Assembly: GCA_015680685.1 (NCBI GenBank)
Contig: MNCI01011809.1
Span: 91,602 to 155,601 of the forward strand
Direction: 5' to 3'
DNA from: Gnetum montanum
Taxonomy: Eukaryota; Streptophyta; Gnetopsida; Gnetales; Gnetaceae
DNA: 64,000 nucleotides
Shown here: piece after piece, positions 44,854 through 54,915 of the stretch
Layout of the letters: every line of letters begins with the position of its first letter
How positions within the stretch are numbered: the stretch's first letter is position 1
Made by a program: the position numbers and the translations under genes
Notes under the pieces: generated by a model
Seen by the model: only the letters and a program-made list of their open reading frames with translations
The model's database searches: none
What the model was told of the DNA's origin: nothing

Positions 44854-47083
44854 AGAACACCATAAATTTTGGGACTCTCATGATTTAGCAGTCCCAAAAT
44901 TTGGGTAAGGGTCCCTACAAGCATGATGACTCAATGGACTGTGTGGATGACATGACACCCTGAAAGTCCTAATGACTATAGAACTACTTCCAGGACTACC
45001 TGTCATCCCCTGTGGCACACTCAATGTAGCACCTAGCCATGGAGCCAATTTGCATGAAAGAGGCACTAGGGGTAGATCGTATAGTCTGGCAAATTTTCTA
45101 CCACCCTGGCTGATAGGCTTGTTACACCCTCTAGCTTGCCCAGCTTGACATTTGACTTGGTTGACGATCTACCCAGGGACCATGCTAGGAGCTGTCGAAG
45201 GTGTTTAAGATGGACTAAATAGTTTGGCAAGTTTCCTAACTGCAGGAACCTACTACGTTGCACAGTGTAGCAAGCCTTGAGAAGTCTGACCAGATACCAA
45301 AGATGCAAATTGATGACTTAGCCCTCCAGGGCATCTGCCCCACTTAATCCTTAAAGCATGAGCAGCTTGACACAACAAAATGTGGTAAGTTTCGTCTAAA
45401 TCATCTCAATCTGAATGCTATGCTACGCAACGTAGCATAGCGTAGTCAATATTTACCATGTAGATACTCCTACTCAGATTTCTCTAACGAAGTAAGCATA
45501 TTTGCCTATGCCTCAACCATTAAGCATGCTTATTTTGCCATCACACTAGGACATGATCATCATCCTGTGACAAAATGTTTGCAAAATGAGTCAAAATCCA
45601 AGCAACATAGGGTGCTACGCTATGCTACTCTACGTAGTGTAGCACATCGTAGTAGGGATAGAACGCATGAAGGTCCTATGCTAAGTGGTTCTAGCAAGAG
45701 AATCGCACTTGGCCACCCTTTGGCCTCTAAGACTGCTTGTCCCACTTCACCCTCAAGCCCCAAGCAAAGTTTCTTAACAAAGCATTGCAGATAAGACAGG
45801 AATTCATGTCACAGTAGCTGCTACACTGTGCTACGCTGCATAGCATAGCACAGTGTAGTAAGGACACAAAGCCTAAAAGTATCCCAAGGGTGAACTTCAT
45901 AGGTCCTAGGGCCTTTCAACATGGAAGATAGGGTTGTCAATTGTAGAAATTGCTTTCCTAGTCAGGCCTCAGACAAGTATTTTCAGCTTTCAGGCAAGAT
46001 TTCTTTCATTACTAGTGGATACACTACGCTGCACAGCATAGCACATCATAGTGTGCAGGTGTTTACACTACACCGATACGCTGGGTAACGTAGATAGTGT
46101 AACACTTGCGTAGAAGCATTAGTCAGCTCCAAAACTTGTTGGAAATGGTCACTCTCATCTTGACATCTCTTCAACAGACAGAATTAGCAAGTTTTCTTTG
46201 TTTTGGCACCCCCTTGATCATTCCCAAAGTTGTCCCTATGCTTGACCCTACTTGCAAGAGTAGGGAAGATGTAATCCTAGAGCACAAGCTCAACTTTGCA
46301 TTCATTGTAACTAACATGGTAGTTCACTAGATCCTGGCACATGCAGTTTGAGCAATATGCTCACAGCGTAACAGGTTTCACATCCAACATTACACAGTAG
46401 TATGGCATAGTCATGTTTGCACTCTATGGCACCTAGGACACGTGGCATCCAAACCATGTTTCTCTCCTACATCTAACTCTATAAATACCCTGGTGAACAA
46501 TGTTCAAGGGGTTGGATTTTTAGAGTGTCATTGGCTTTTGGCATTATTGGCTTTGAGAATCACCTTTCTAGCAGTTAGCTTCAAGGATTAGCATTTGGTG
46601 TTTGGCATTTTGGCTTTTTGGTGATTAGCTGTGGTAAAGAGACTGGCAAGCAGAAGGTTCCTATTAGCAAGCTGTTGACAGTAGTTTAAGGAGCTGTGAC
46701 CATACCGCTTGATTGTAAGCTGTGCCTATCCACACTGCACATCAGTTGTACACCTTTAGCCAAATAGAGATCGAATCCCCCGATCTTGGGGTGGTGCACT
46801 TTCTCACTCAAGCCTGTTTCATTTCATTTTGCTATTTTCATATTTTGCATTTTTCTCCATCAGTTTACATTTGTCGCTTATTGCTTAAATTACACATAAC
46901 ATCTTTAAAACAAGCATTTACGAAAGGTTATTATACACCGATTAAGTCCCTGTCTGATCAACTAGACCATTCAGGGTGCCTTGCTTCTGTTTACTCCAGC
47001 ACAGCCCTCGCACGGATCTGGGGTTAGGCTATACACCCGGTGACCTCTCAGTGTTCCAACCACCAACGTTTTTGGTCACTACA
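44854..47083 (+). repeat. E1 3' LTR
   Basis: Starts in GAACACCATAAATTTTG (matching TGAAACACCAYAAAATTTT of E2/E3, with the first bases altered) and ends TTTTTGGTCACTACA, like the end of the E3 LTR. Palindromic words such as GCTACGCTGCATAGC and TGCTACGCTATGC recur at 45,415-45,455, 45,610-45,650, 45,825-45,860 and 46,020-46,060. No second copy is in the window, so the ends are inferred from relatives. Confidence 0.75.
46439..46487 (+). promoter_or_regulatory. E1 LTR promoter: G-box and TATA box
   Basis: CACGTG at 46,439-46,444 and TATAAATA at 46,480-46,487. Same layout as in the E2 and E3 LTRs. Confidence 0.55.
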
Positions 47084-47299
47084 GTGTGGAGAATGGTGAA
47101 AAATGTAATGGAAATATCCACTTCACAAGATAGCCAAGGGTAAGGATGTACAAACCATGGAGGTGGAGGAGACACCAAGCTAAGATCTTTAGAGAGGTAG
47201 TCCTAATGCTCCAAAAATTAAGGATGTTTTTGAATTAAATTCTTGTGCATTTATAGGAAATGTAAATAGAGGAGGTCACCCTAATAGAATATTGTTGTT

Positions 47300-48796
47300 T
47301 CATATTAGGGCTAGATGTTTGCTTAGTAGGAAGTGAATTCATGTTTTAATTTATAGAAGAGCCTAAGAAAATGTTATTTATTCTATAGCAGTTGCTAGAT
47401 TGGGGCTAGTAACTAATCATTTTTCAAGACCCTATAAAGTGCATTGGTTATCTAGAGATTTTTCTCAAGGGGTAAGGGAACAATGTACCTTTAAATATAA
47501 AGTTATAGGTTTTCATGATGTAGTGAAATATGGTGTTCTTCTAATAGATTATATTGATGTAATTCTTAGTAGACCTTTGAATCTTGACAATGGTCCTCAG
47601 CTTGATGAAGCAAGAAATATATGAAGTGTAGCTAGACCTAATGGAACCAATGAGTTGATTCCTAAGATGGATAAATATGTGAGACAACAAATCTCACTCA
47701 ATGCTTTCTTAATCATTCTAGGAAAGAGGAAATATATTAAAGAACATGATGAAACCAGCTTTGGTTTTGTTGTTATGATAATAGTTTCTACTAACCATGA
47801 TGATGTGTAGGCTAAACTTTCTACAAGTGTGCTAGGATTGAAGTAGAAATTTTCCAAGGTGTTCAAGGAAAATTGGATGGATTGCCCCAATGAGGAATGT
47901 GTAGCATAAAATTGATTTTATTCCTGATGCTACCATTTCAAATGAGAGAGCTTGCCATACAACACCAAATCATAGGATTGAATTGCAAAAGCAAGCAATG
48001 GAGTTACTTGCAAATGACTTCATTAGGGAATCCATTTCACCTTGTGTAATTCTAGTGATGCTAGTGCCAAAGAAGGATAGTGATGAATGGAGGATGTGCA
48101 TTAATTCCAAGGCAGTGAACATGATAACAATGAGGTACATTTTTTCTATTCCAAGAATGGATGATATTCTTGATGTTATTACAAATGTAGATATTTTTAG
48201 CAAAATTGATTTAAAGAGTGGTTACCATCAAATCAAAATTAGGCCTAATGATGAGTGGAAGATAGCTTTCAAAAAATTAGACGGATTATTTGAGTGGTTG
48301 GTGATATCATTTAGGCTCACAAATGTACTTGCTACATTCATGAGGTTGATGCATGATGTATTTAAGGACTTAATTGATAAGTACTTTATTATCTTTTTTG
48401 ACAATATTTTTGTGTATAACTATAATGAGGAAGAGTGATTGGATTAGTTGAGGATGATGTGTCTTAAGTTGGAGGAGGCATATTTGATGAAAAATGTGAA
48501 GAAAAGTCATTTATTTAAGAGAGAAATCACATATTTAGGGCATGTGAATTCTAAAAATCAAATTTGGAAGGAAGCTACAAAGGTAAAGGCTCTTAGAGAT
48601 TGGCCAACTCCTATGAATGTTAGGAAGGTAAGATTGTTCCTTGGTCTATTAGGTTTTTATAGATGGCTCATCAAACATTTTAGTGATATTTCATGACCTA
48701 TGTTTATTTTGTTGAGGAAAAATGAATATTTTAGATGGGCTAATGAAGCCCAAGGATGCTTTGACTTATTAAAAGCAAAAAATTACTAGTGAATCA
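47300..48796 (+). pseudogene. pol: E5 protease and reverse transcriptase, broken
   Basis: The protease part is readable at 47,400-47,624 (RPYKVHWLS, then DYIDVILSRPL, the usual ILGRPW region). RT runs from about 47,960: ELLANDFIRESISPC, MLVPKKDSDEWRMCINSKA, KIDLKSGYHQIKIRP, then the catalytic box FFDNIFVY, where the family has YFDD, so the second Asp is Asn. HLFKREITYLGHV and FLGLLGFYRWLIKHFS follow. The frame stops at 48,436 and 48,694. The element is cut at 48,796 inside the RT-RNase H connection by E4. Confidence 0.85.
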
Positions 48797-48824
48797 TGAG
48801 GACTAAGAACTTAAAAAGGGGGGG

Positions 48825-48827
<3 letters not shown>

Positions 48828-48873
<46 letters not shown>
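48828..48873 (+). repeat. (AG)n microsatellite in E4 LTR
   Basis: About 22 AG dinucleotides following a G-run. The partner LTR has an irregular GGGTGTGGGTGGG purine-rich run instead. Confidence 0.95.
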
Positions 48874-48876
<3 letters not shown>

Positions 48877-49004
48877 ATAAGTTCTCCAAATTGCAAACAA
48901 CACCTATTACACAAAATGGAAGGATTATGTGTTTTCCTAACTTGGGTAGTCCATACTCAGAGGTTAGATTCCATGCATGTCTCTAGACTTTTTTTCTTTC
49001 AAAA

Positions 49005-49223
49005 TGTGGCTTAGAGGACACCACAACCTTTACAAAGTTTGAGCTCCACCAAGGAGAGTTTCGTTGTTGTAACAAATTGTGGCTTAGAGGACACCATAAC
49101 CTTTACAAAGTTTGAGCTCCGCTAAGGAGAGTTTCATTGTTGTAACAAATTGTGGCTTAGAGGACACCATAACCTTTACAAAGTTTGAGCTCTGCTAAGG
49201 AGAGTTTCTTTGTTGTAACAAAT
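49005..49223 (+). repeat. Three 73-bp tandem copies in E4 left LTR
   Basis: Units start TGTGGCTTAGAGGACACC at 49,005, 49,078 and 49,151 and differ at only a few positions. The right LTR has one copy (from about 62,386), so the triplication arose in this LTR lineage. Confidence 0.9.
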
Positions 49224-50096
49224 TGCAACCCTACAAGGTCCCAACAAGCTTAGGAGTGGTTTAAAGGATCCCACAACCTATACAAAATAGAGCTCTACTT
49301 CATAGTATTTTGATGTTGCAAAACAACTTAATTCCACTGGATATTGACAAGCTCTAAGATGATGCCTTCTTGCAAGAAGCACATCAATCCCTCAGGGTAG
49401 TAAGAAAAGAATAAGAACCATAAGGAGAGAGTGTAACTCAATTTACACATTCCTTGTACAATGAAGCATAGTTCCACAAAAAATTCTAACAAATGATGTG
49501 ATAATTCAAGTACACAAGTACAACAACATAAGATAGACAATGATATAGCTTGAATGTTAACAATGCTTGCATAATACTCAAGAATTTGAAGTCTTCTTAT
49601 AACATTGGAGTTTCTAAAAATGCCTTTGAATTCATGTAATGACTATCCAATAGCTAATATAGATGTCTCCTTCAAGGTTGGGACATCTCTCTAAATTCAG
49701 CCTTAGTTCTAGGGGAGACGTCTCCTTCTTGAATGGGACATCTCTAAGGAGACATCTCCTATTTTTGGGAGACGTCTTTCTATGATTGACTTCATTTTGA
49801 CCAAGATGTATTTTATTCCTTGGAGATGTCTTTTCAAATTTTGAGCTCTATTTCCTAAGGCTTTTCCTTTTTGATTTAGCTTCCTCTCAATCCTTGGAGC
49901 ATCTTCATTTAGCTTGTAGTCTTCATACTTTTTCATGCTCTAATTTTTCCTATGAAGTATTTTACTTTAATAGCCATGCTACCATGTGTCCTTGTCCATG
50001 ATGTGGACTTCTTATTCTTTTCCTCTAAATATAACATCCATAATAAACATTCATTGTTCTCCATTTTCCTCAAGGTTTTGGCATCCTAAAAGATCA

Positions 50097-51699
50097 AAAA
50101 TCTCCTCCTTTTTAATGATGTCCAAAACTTAAGAAAATGGGTTAGTAGTACCCTAGAAATCATTAAGTTATATATTTTCAATATCACTCATATCATTAGT
50201 TTAAATGTACCCATCAGATTCCAAAGTACACTACATCAAAGTTATTCATATGAATATAGCCATCAAATTCCAAGGTGTACTAATTCACAATCATTCAAGT
50301 CATTTTACATCACATCATGCTCATATATTTACAAGTGATAGCATAATCATATATTCACAAATGATAGCATTTTATCCGATAATCAAATATTCCAATAATG
50401 CCCCACTAATATCAAATATAATAAAAAATATCTTTTCCTTGTTGGACATCCTCAAAAAGGACTAGAGTAGACAATCAAATAGACTAAGAGAATGCATAAT
50501 TTTTATCAATACCTAATAAGTATCATAGGAGCTTAGACATATCTAATACATAAAATATATTCAGATCAATAGATATGCAAGTTCTAGGTTCTCCACATGT
50601 TGAAAAAACAATTTACAATATAAAGTCCATTCATTTTTATAATTTCAAAATGCAAACATGATAACTTCTAAGAAATATTTATGATGCTATCATAGAGATA
50701 CAAACATTTTTAGCACATTTTTAAACATTGTTTTAGAGTGTTGCTAAAAAAAAATTCCATTTAGGAGCTACCCTCAGGTTAATGACCCATAAGTAATTGA
50801 AATATAACTAATCCAAGCCTTCCAATTTATTTGCAATAGAAATTAAAACCAAAGGTTGATGTCTAAGGTTTGACTATGTAAATTCATAAGCCAAAATAAA
50901 CCAATAGCACATGATTCTAAAACTACCTAATATTCTACTTCTTCTAAGGAAAAAACTAATACTTATTAATTTAATGTCAAGAGATTAAATACGTACATAT
51001 CCAACTTTCAAAAATCAATCAATTGCTCATAAGAGAGATCAAAGCAATACATATCATACTAATTGTTTTAACAACTAGACGTATCCTTAGCAAATTTTTG
51101 TAAAGTAATTGATGATCATTCTTAGGTAGAAGACATTAGTATTAGATGAAAACACCTTTTATTTATCTTTCCAAGATTTATGTCTTGGAGAAAAATCTTC
51201 ATAGACTTCCAAGAATGGATGCTTTATAATAATCCACGAGGTTCAAGCTCCACCTACATATGTGCTTATCTTAACATTTGTAAAGCCTAGAGCTAATTTT
51301 CCATAATCTTAATAATTAAAAAAAATGTAACCACATATCAAAACAAATTAGTCTTTCTTGATCATTCAAATTTCCTTTTCCTTACAATCTTTCTACAAAG
51401 CATGGTCCAAATCAGTGACATCTTATGATAAACATCCATTCTAGTTAAATAGTTGTAAAGTTTTCTTTTAAGGATAAATCTTTTTTTTAAAATAATATGT
51501 GAGAAATTTCATGGTTCAAAAGACAACACAAAAGATATCCATACAATTTTTTTTCCTACAAATAAAGATATATGCTGGTATAAAAAAATAAAGCATTTAA
51601 AAACTGACATGATTTCTAGCAAGCAAGGAAATAGAAACTTATTGTAACTTACTTTGTAATTGAGATGCAATAGAATAATGAAGTTTGAGATGAGGTCCT
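50097..51699. other. E4 interior without a supportable gene
   Basis: Begins with the purine tract AAAAAGGAGGAGATTTT (minus strand) next to the LTR. The rest is AT-rich with no readable pol domain on either strand. The small frame 51,509-51,706 has no recognisable motif. Confidence 0.55.
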
Positions 51700-52685
51700 C
51701 TATCATGGAGTACTTCCTTACCTTTTAAATTTCGTTCATTAGTTTCTTTTCATGATGTTAAGCTTGTTGATGTCTCTATGATGAAAGAATTTTTGATCAC
51801 CTTCTGTATCATCCATCTTTTTGAGGAATTTTCTAATTTCTCACTCATCTGGCTACTTCATGCAAAATCTCCTTACTAGGAACTTTTTGGCAGTACCAAG
51901 CATCAATGTTATTTTGATTAACATATGGCTAATCAAAGTTTTATTTACTTCCAAATTTTTACAAATGAATAAAATGTTCTTCTCATAAATGGGGTTATTA
52001 AACCTAATTATGCTTAAGATGGAGTTTGCATCCTCTTGTAAGACTTTTTCAAAATCTTCATTCCTAGGCTATTTTTCATGAACCTCTCCTTCTTGAAAAC
52101 CTCTACATTCTTCATCTAAAGGGGTTAGTTGTTGAATCTTAGCCTTTATGTCTAAGATTTTTCCTTTTAATTTGGTGTGAATTGCATAAAATTTTCTATT
52201 CATGTATTTCTTTACCTTCTTAACTAGATAATTTAGAATGAGAATTTCTTCTCGTAATTCACTATACCTTTCATCATACTTACCTCTTGGTTCATTAGCA
52301 ACTTGTAGTAAATTTTCATTTGTGAGTGCCATACATATGAGTTGAGAATCTTTTGTGAAGTCATCTACTTATTCTAAACTTTGCTCATCATCATCCCAGC
52401 TAGTGTAGAAGTTGATCTTTTTCATTTCCATATTAGTCCTCTCTTTTCGTTGTAACCTGCCATTGCTAGAACATTCGAAGGCCACATGTCCTCTTCCTCC
52501 ACAAACCCAACATTCTATTGAAAAAGCGTGAAAATTAGAATTTGATAAATTCATACCTTTGTCCTTACCTTTAAAGTTAGATTGATTGGGTCCTTGTTGA
52601 TTGAAGCTCTTTTCTTTTCTTGCAAGTAATCATTGGACTCTTCTTAAAACAAGAGCTATCTCCTCTTTGCTACTTACATCTTACT
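51700..52685 (-). pseudogene. gag: E4 gag, C-terminal part with CCHC zinc knuckle
   Basis: Read leftwards from the E3 border: Lys/Arg- and Gln-rich stretch, then CWVCGGRGHVAFEC (about 52,490), a perfect CX2CX4HX4C knuckle of RNA-binding gag proteins. An acidic segment (SWDDDEQ) and a helical, coiled-coil-like tail (52,332 to about 51,760) follow. Open frames 52,369-52,554 and 52,069-52,332 are parts of it. It continues from the N-terminal half at 61,438-62,130 on the far side of E3. The tail after the knuckle is unusual for copia gag, where protease and pol normally follow. Confidence 0.75.
52681..52685. repeat. Left target-site duplication of E3 (TTACT)
   Basis: Directly before the TG of the E3 5' LTR. 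The right partner at 61,438-61,442 is TTGCT, one transition different. Confidence 0.75.
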
Positions 52686-53115
52686 TGAAACACCACAAAA
52701 TTTTAGGTCTTGGCATCTTGACTACAAATTTGGCTAAGTATCAAAATGATGGCACTTTGCCTAAATTTTTCTAAGTGTTGAGTGTAGTTAACTCTAATTG
52801 CCAGATTTTAAAAATTTTTCTAAGTGTCAAAACGATGGCACTTTCTACAAATTTGTCTAACTGCTAGGACCATGCTCTCCACTGCAGTAGAGCATAGTCA
52901 GCTTCAACGACCAATTTTCTACAATTTTGGCTAAGTGTCATAATGATGACATAAGCTGCACAAATTTTTCTAAGTCTTGTGCTATGCTTGGCACTGTAGT
53001 TGCTATGCTCTAGCACTGTAGCTACTACGCTCTAGAGCATAGCAAGCATAGCCAACACACAAATGGCCAGTTTTGCAAAATTTTCTATGTGTTATGTTAT
53101 GATCCCATTGCCCTT

Positions 53116-53135
53116 GCTATGCTCTAGAGCATAGC
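53116..53135. repeat. 20-bp perfect palindrome in E3 LTR
   Basis: GCTATGCTCTAGAGCATAGC reads the same on both strands. Imperfect copies lie at about 53,025-53,050 and in the 3' LTR near 60,060 and 60,155. Confidence 0.95.
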
Positions 53136-53473
53136 TAGCATAGCACACCTTTCAGTGGCTAGTTTTGCCGAAGTGTTAAGCAAGAAGCTATCAAGCTAGC
53201 TCAACATGGAAGAGGCATTTGGAAGATTTTCTAACTCTTCAGGCTACCTCTCCTACTATGCTCCAGAGCGTAACAAGAACAAAGATTGCAATTTTTACTA
53301 TATTCTTCTAAGTGTCCATGCTACACCCTGTTCTTGGGTAGCATCCCGTGTGTTGCGCATAACATGGGACAAGTGTAGCAACCAGAGTTAGAAAAATTTT
53401 TGAACTTTTTTTGGTCACCTCCAGACTTAGAAAATTTTCTAAAATTTTCTTGTAGTCCCACCTACTGCACTGC

Positions 53474-53521
53474 CATGTGGCACCCGATCTAGATTTTGGG
53501 CTAGCCCTAGCCCTATAAATA
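53474..53521 (+). promoter_or_regulatory. E3 LTR promoter: G-box-like element and TATA box
   Basis: CATGTGGCAC at 53,474 and TATAAATA at 53,514-53,521, the same order and spacing class as in E1 and E2. In the 3' LTR the TATA is mutated (TATAGATA, about 60,566). Confidence 0.5.
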
Positions 53522-54387
53522 CCCTTGTGCCCCAATGTTTTAGGGGTTGGCTTCCATTTTTTCACTAGTTGGTAGTTGGCACTTTCATTGGGAATTTGGC
53601 ATTTTGGTATCTTGGCACTTAGCTTCGTGGATGAACAAGACCTAGAGCACACCACACTAGTAGAGAGGCATCCCTGCACCACATGGTACACCATGGCTCC
53701 ATTGCAGCCTTGCACTACATGGTACACTATGGTCCTATTGTAGCCTTGCACTGCATGATACATCATAGCCCGTTGCAACCCTATAGAACATCACATGGTA
53801 CATCGCAATAGCCAACCCAGCAAGTATGGTTCATCATGGTAAGAACCAAACTTCACAGCCCGACATCACCAAGACTATGACTATGCTTCCACTACATCTA
53901 CCATACAATGTGTACCTTCTAAGACCCTTTTGGAGTTAACTACACTACCATTTGGGGTAGTGTTCTATTTCTCTCTCTCGTTTCTAGCATTTTTCTTGCA
54001 TGTTTTTGCACTTTTTATGCGTCATCACGCTATACTATGCTCGAGAAGTGGTCTCCATGGGTTGACACTCTCGTTTTGGTCAAAACCCTTAGCTACACTC
54101 ACCCCTATTTCGTGGCTATGCTCTACACTTAGCACCACAAAGCATCTCTTTGACACTTACGACTATTTCATGTTTCTTGCATTTGCATTTCATCTAACCA
54201 TGCCAACCCCTGGTTGCACCCACTACCCCGGTTGCAATCGACAAAGTCCATATTTAATTAACAAGACCATTTAGGGTGCTCCACCTCTATTTCCAACAAG
54301 GCCCTTGCATGGAGGCAAGGTTAAGGTTGTGTGTCCATTGATCCCTTAGTGATTCCAGCCACCAATGTTTTTGGTCGTTATAGTTTT

Positions 54388-54406
54388 TGGTGCTACAAGG
54401 AGGGCC
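54388..54406 (+). other. E3 primer binding site
   Basis: TGGTGCTACAAGGAGGGCC five bases after the LTR end, two differences from the E2 site. Confidence 0.7.
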
Positions 54407-54915
54407 TTGCCATTTTCTTCTACATTTTCTGATTATTGTCCCATGTGCTCTCTCCACCATCGGTTGGTGTAGATTGGACTCCGTTGTCGGTTCCCCTAAA
54501 GCTCCACTAGAAAAAAGCCAAATCATATCTTTGGCAGTTAATCAAAATTCTAGGTGCTTGGGAGAGCATAGCTAGCTCTCAACATAGAGAGCATAGCAAG
54601 CTCTAGCATAGCAAGTGTAGCACCAAAGTTAGCCATTTTCAGTAGCTTTCACAATTAGCATTTTTTCTACATTTCCATACTTAGCATTTTTTTTTTACAT
54701 TTTCATACTTAGCATTTTTTCTACATTTTCATATTTAGCCAAATTTCCTATAGTTTTACACTTAGTTAATTTTTTGTAGTTTCCACACTTAGCCATTTTT
54801 CTACATTTTTATACTTAGCCATTTTTTTGCTACTAGCAGACTTAGTCATTTTTCTACAGTTTTCAAAGTTATCCATTTTCTACAAACAGCAACTCTCATA
54901 ACCTAGTTTGTGAAC

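Larger units (their letters stand above)
12185..47083 (+). mobile_element. E1: 5'-truncated Tat-type Ty3/gypsy retrotransposon, split by E2
   Basis: Parts in order: truncated gag and protease (12,185-15,595), a TTAAACT-motif array, the antisense gene (16,237-18,419 and 36,191-38,798), a second array, pol (39,710-43,133), a probable 3' intron, and a 3' LTR (44,854-47,083). No 5' LTR, primer site or gag N-terminus is present, so the left end was lost. E2 (18,420-36,190) sits inside exon 4 of the antisense gene. Without E2 the element would be about 17.1 kb even though truncated. Dual RNase H domains and the lack of a chromodomain place it in the Tat clade of plant gypsy elements. All coding parts carry stops. 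Confidence 0.85.
48797..50096 (-). repeat. E4 3' LTR (left copy)
   Basis: Matches 62,187-63,349 in order along its length: ACTAAGAACTTA at the outer end, ATGAATAAGTTC, TTAGAGGACACC, CTCTCAATCC near the middle-right and CTCCATTTTCC at the inner end. It is longer than its partner because of an AG microsatellite and a triplicated 73-bp unit. Confidence 0.85.
52686..54382 (+). repeat. E3 5' LTR
   Basis: TGAAACACCACAAAATTTT at the start, TTTTTGGTCGTTATA at the end (the partner ends ATTACA). Contains CTCTAGAGC palindromes with AGCATAGC words, a 20-bp perfect palindrome at 53,116-53,135, and a promoter (CATGTG 53,474-53,479; TATAAATA 53,514-53,521). Confidence 0.92.

Noticed and set aside
45400-46060. 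GCTACGCTATGC hairpins as a microRNA gene
   Set aside because: Short palindromes repeat many times within the LTR without a long foldback of a typical precursor. I cannot compute folding here, so this is not claimed.
12200-47083. Reading E1 to E2 as one giant 35-kb element
   Set aside because: Two separate gag and pol sets, two different LTR families and a target duplication around 18,420-36,190 show one element within another.
53308-53778. 156-codon minus-strand ORF
   Set aside because: It overlaps the promoter and downstream part of the E3 LTR and contains repeats of GTACACCATGG-type sequence. The matching region of the 3' LTR does not keep the frame.
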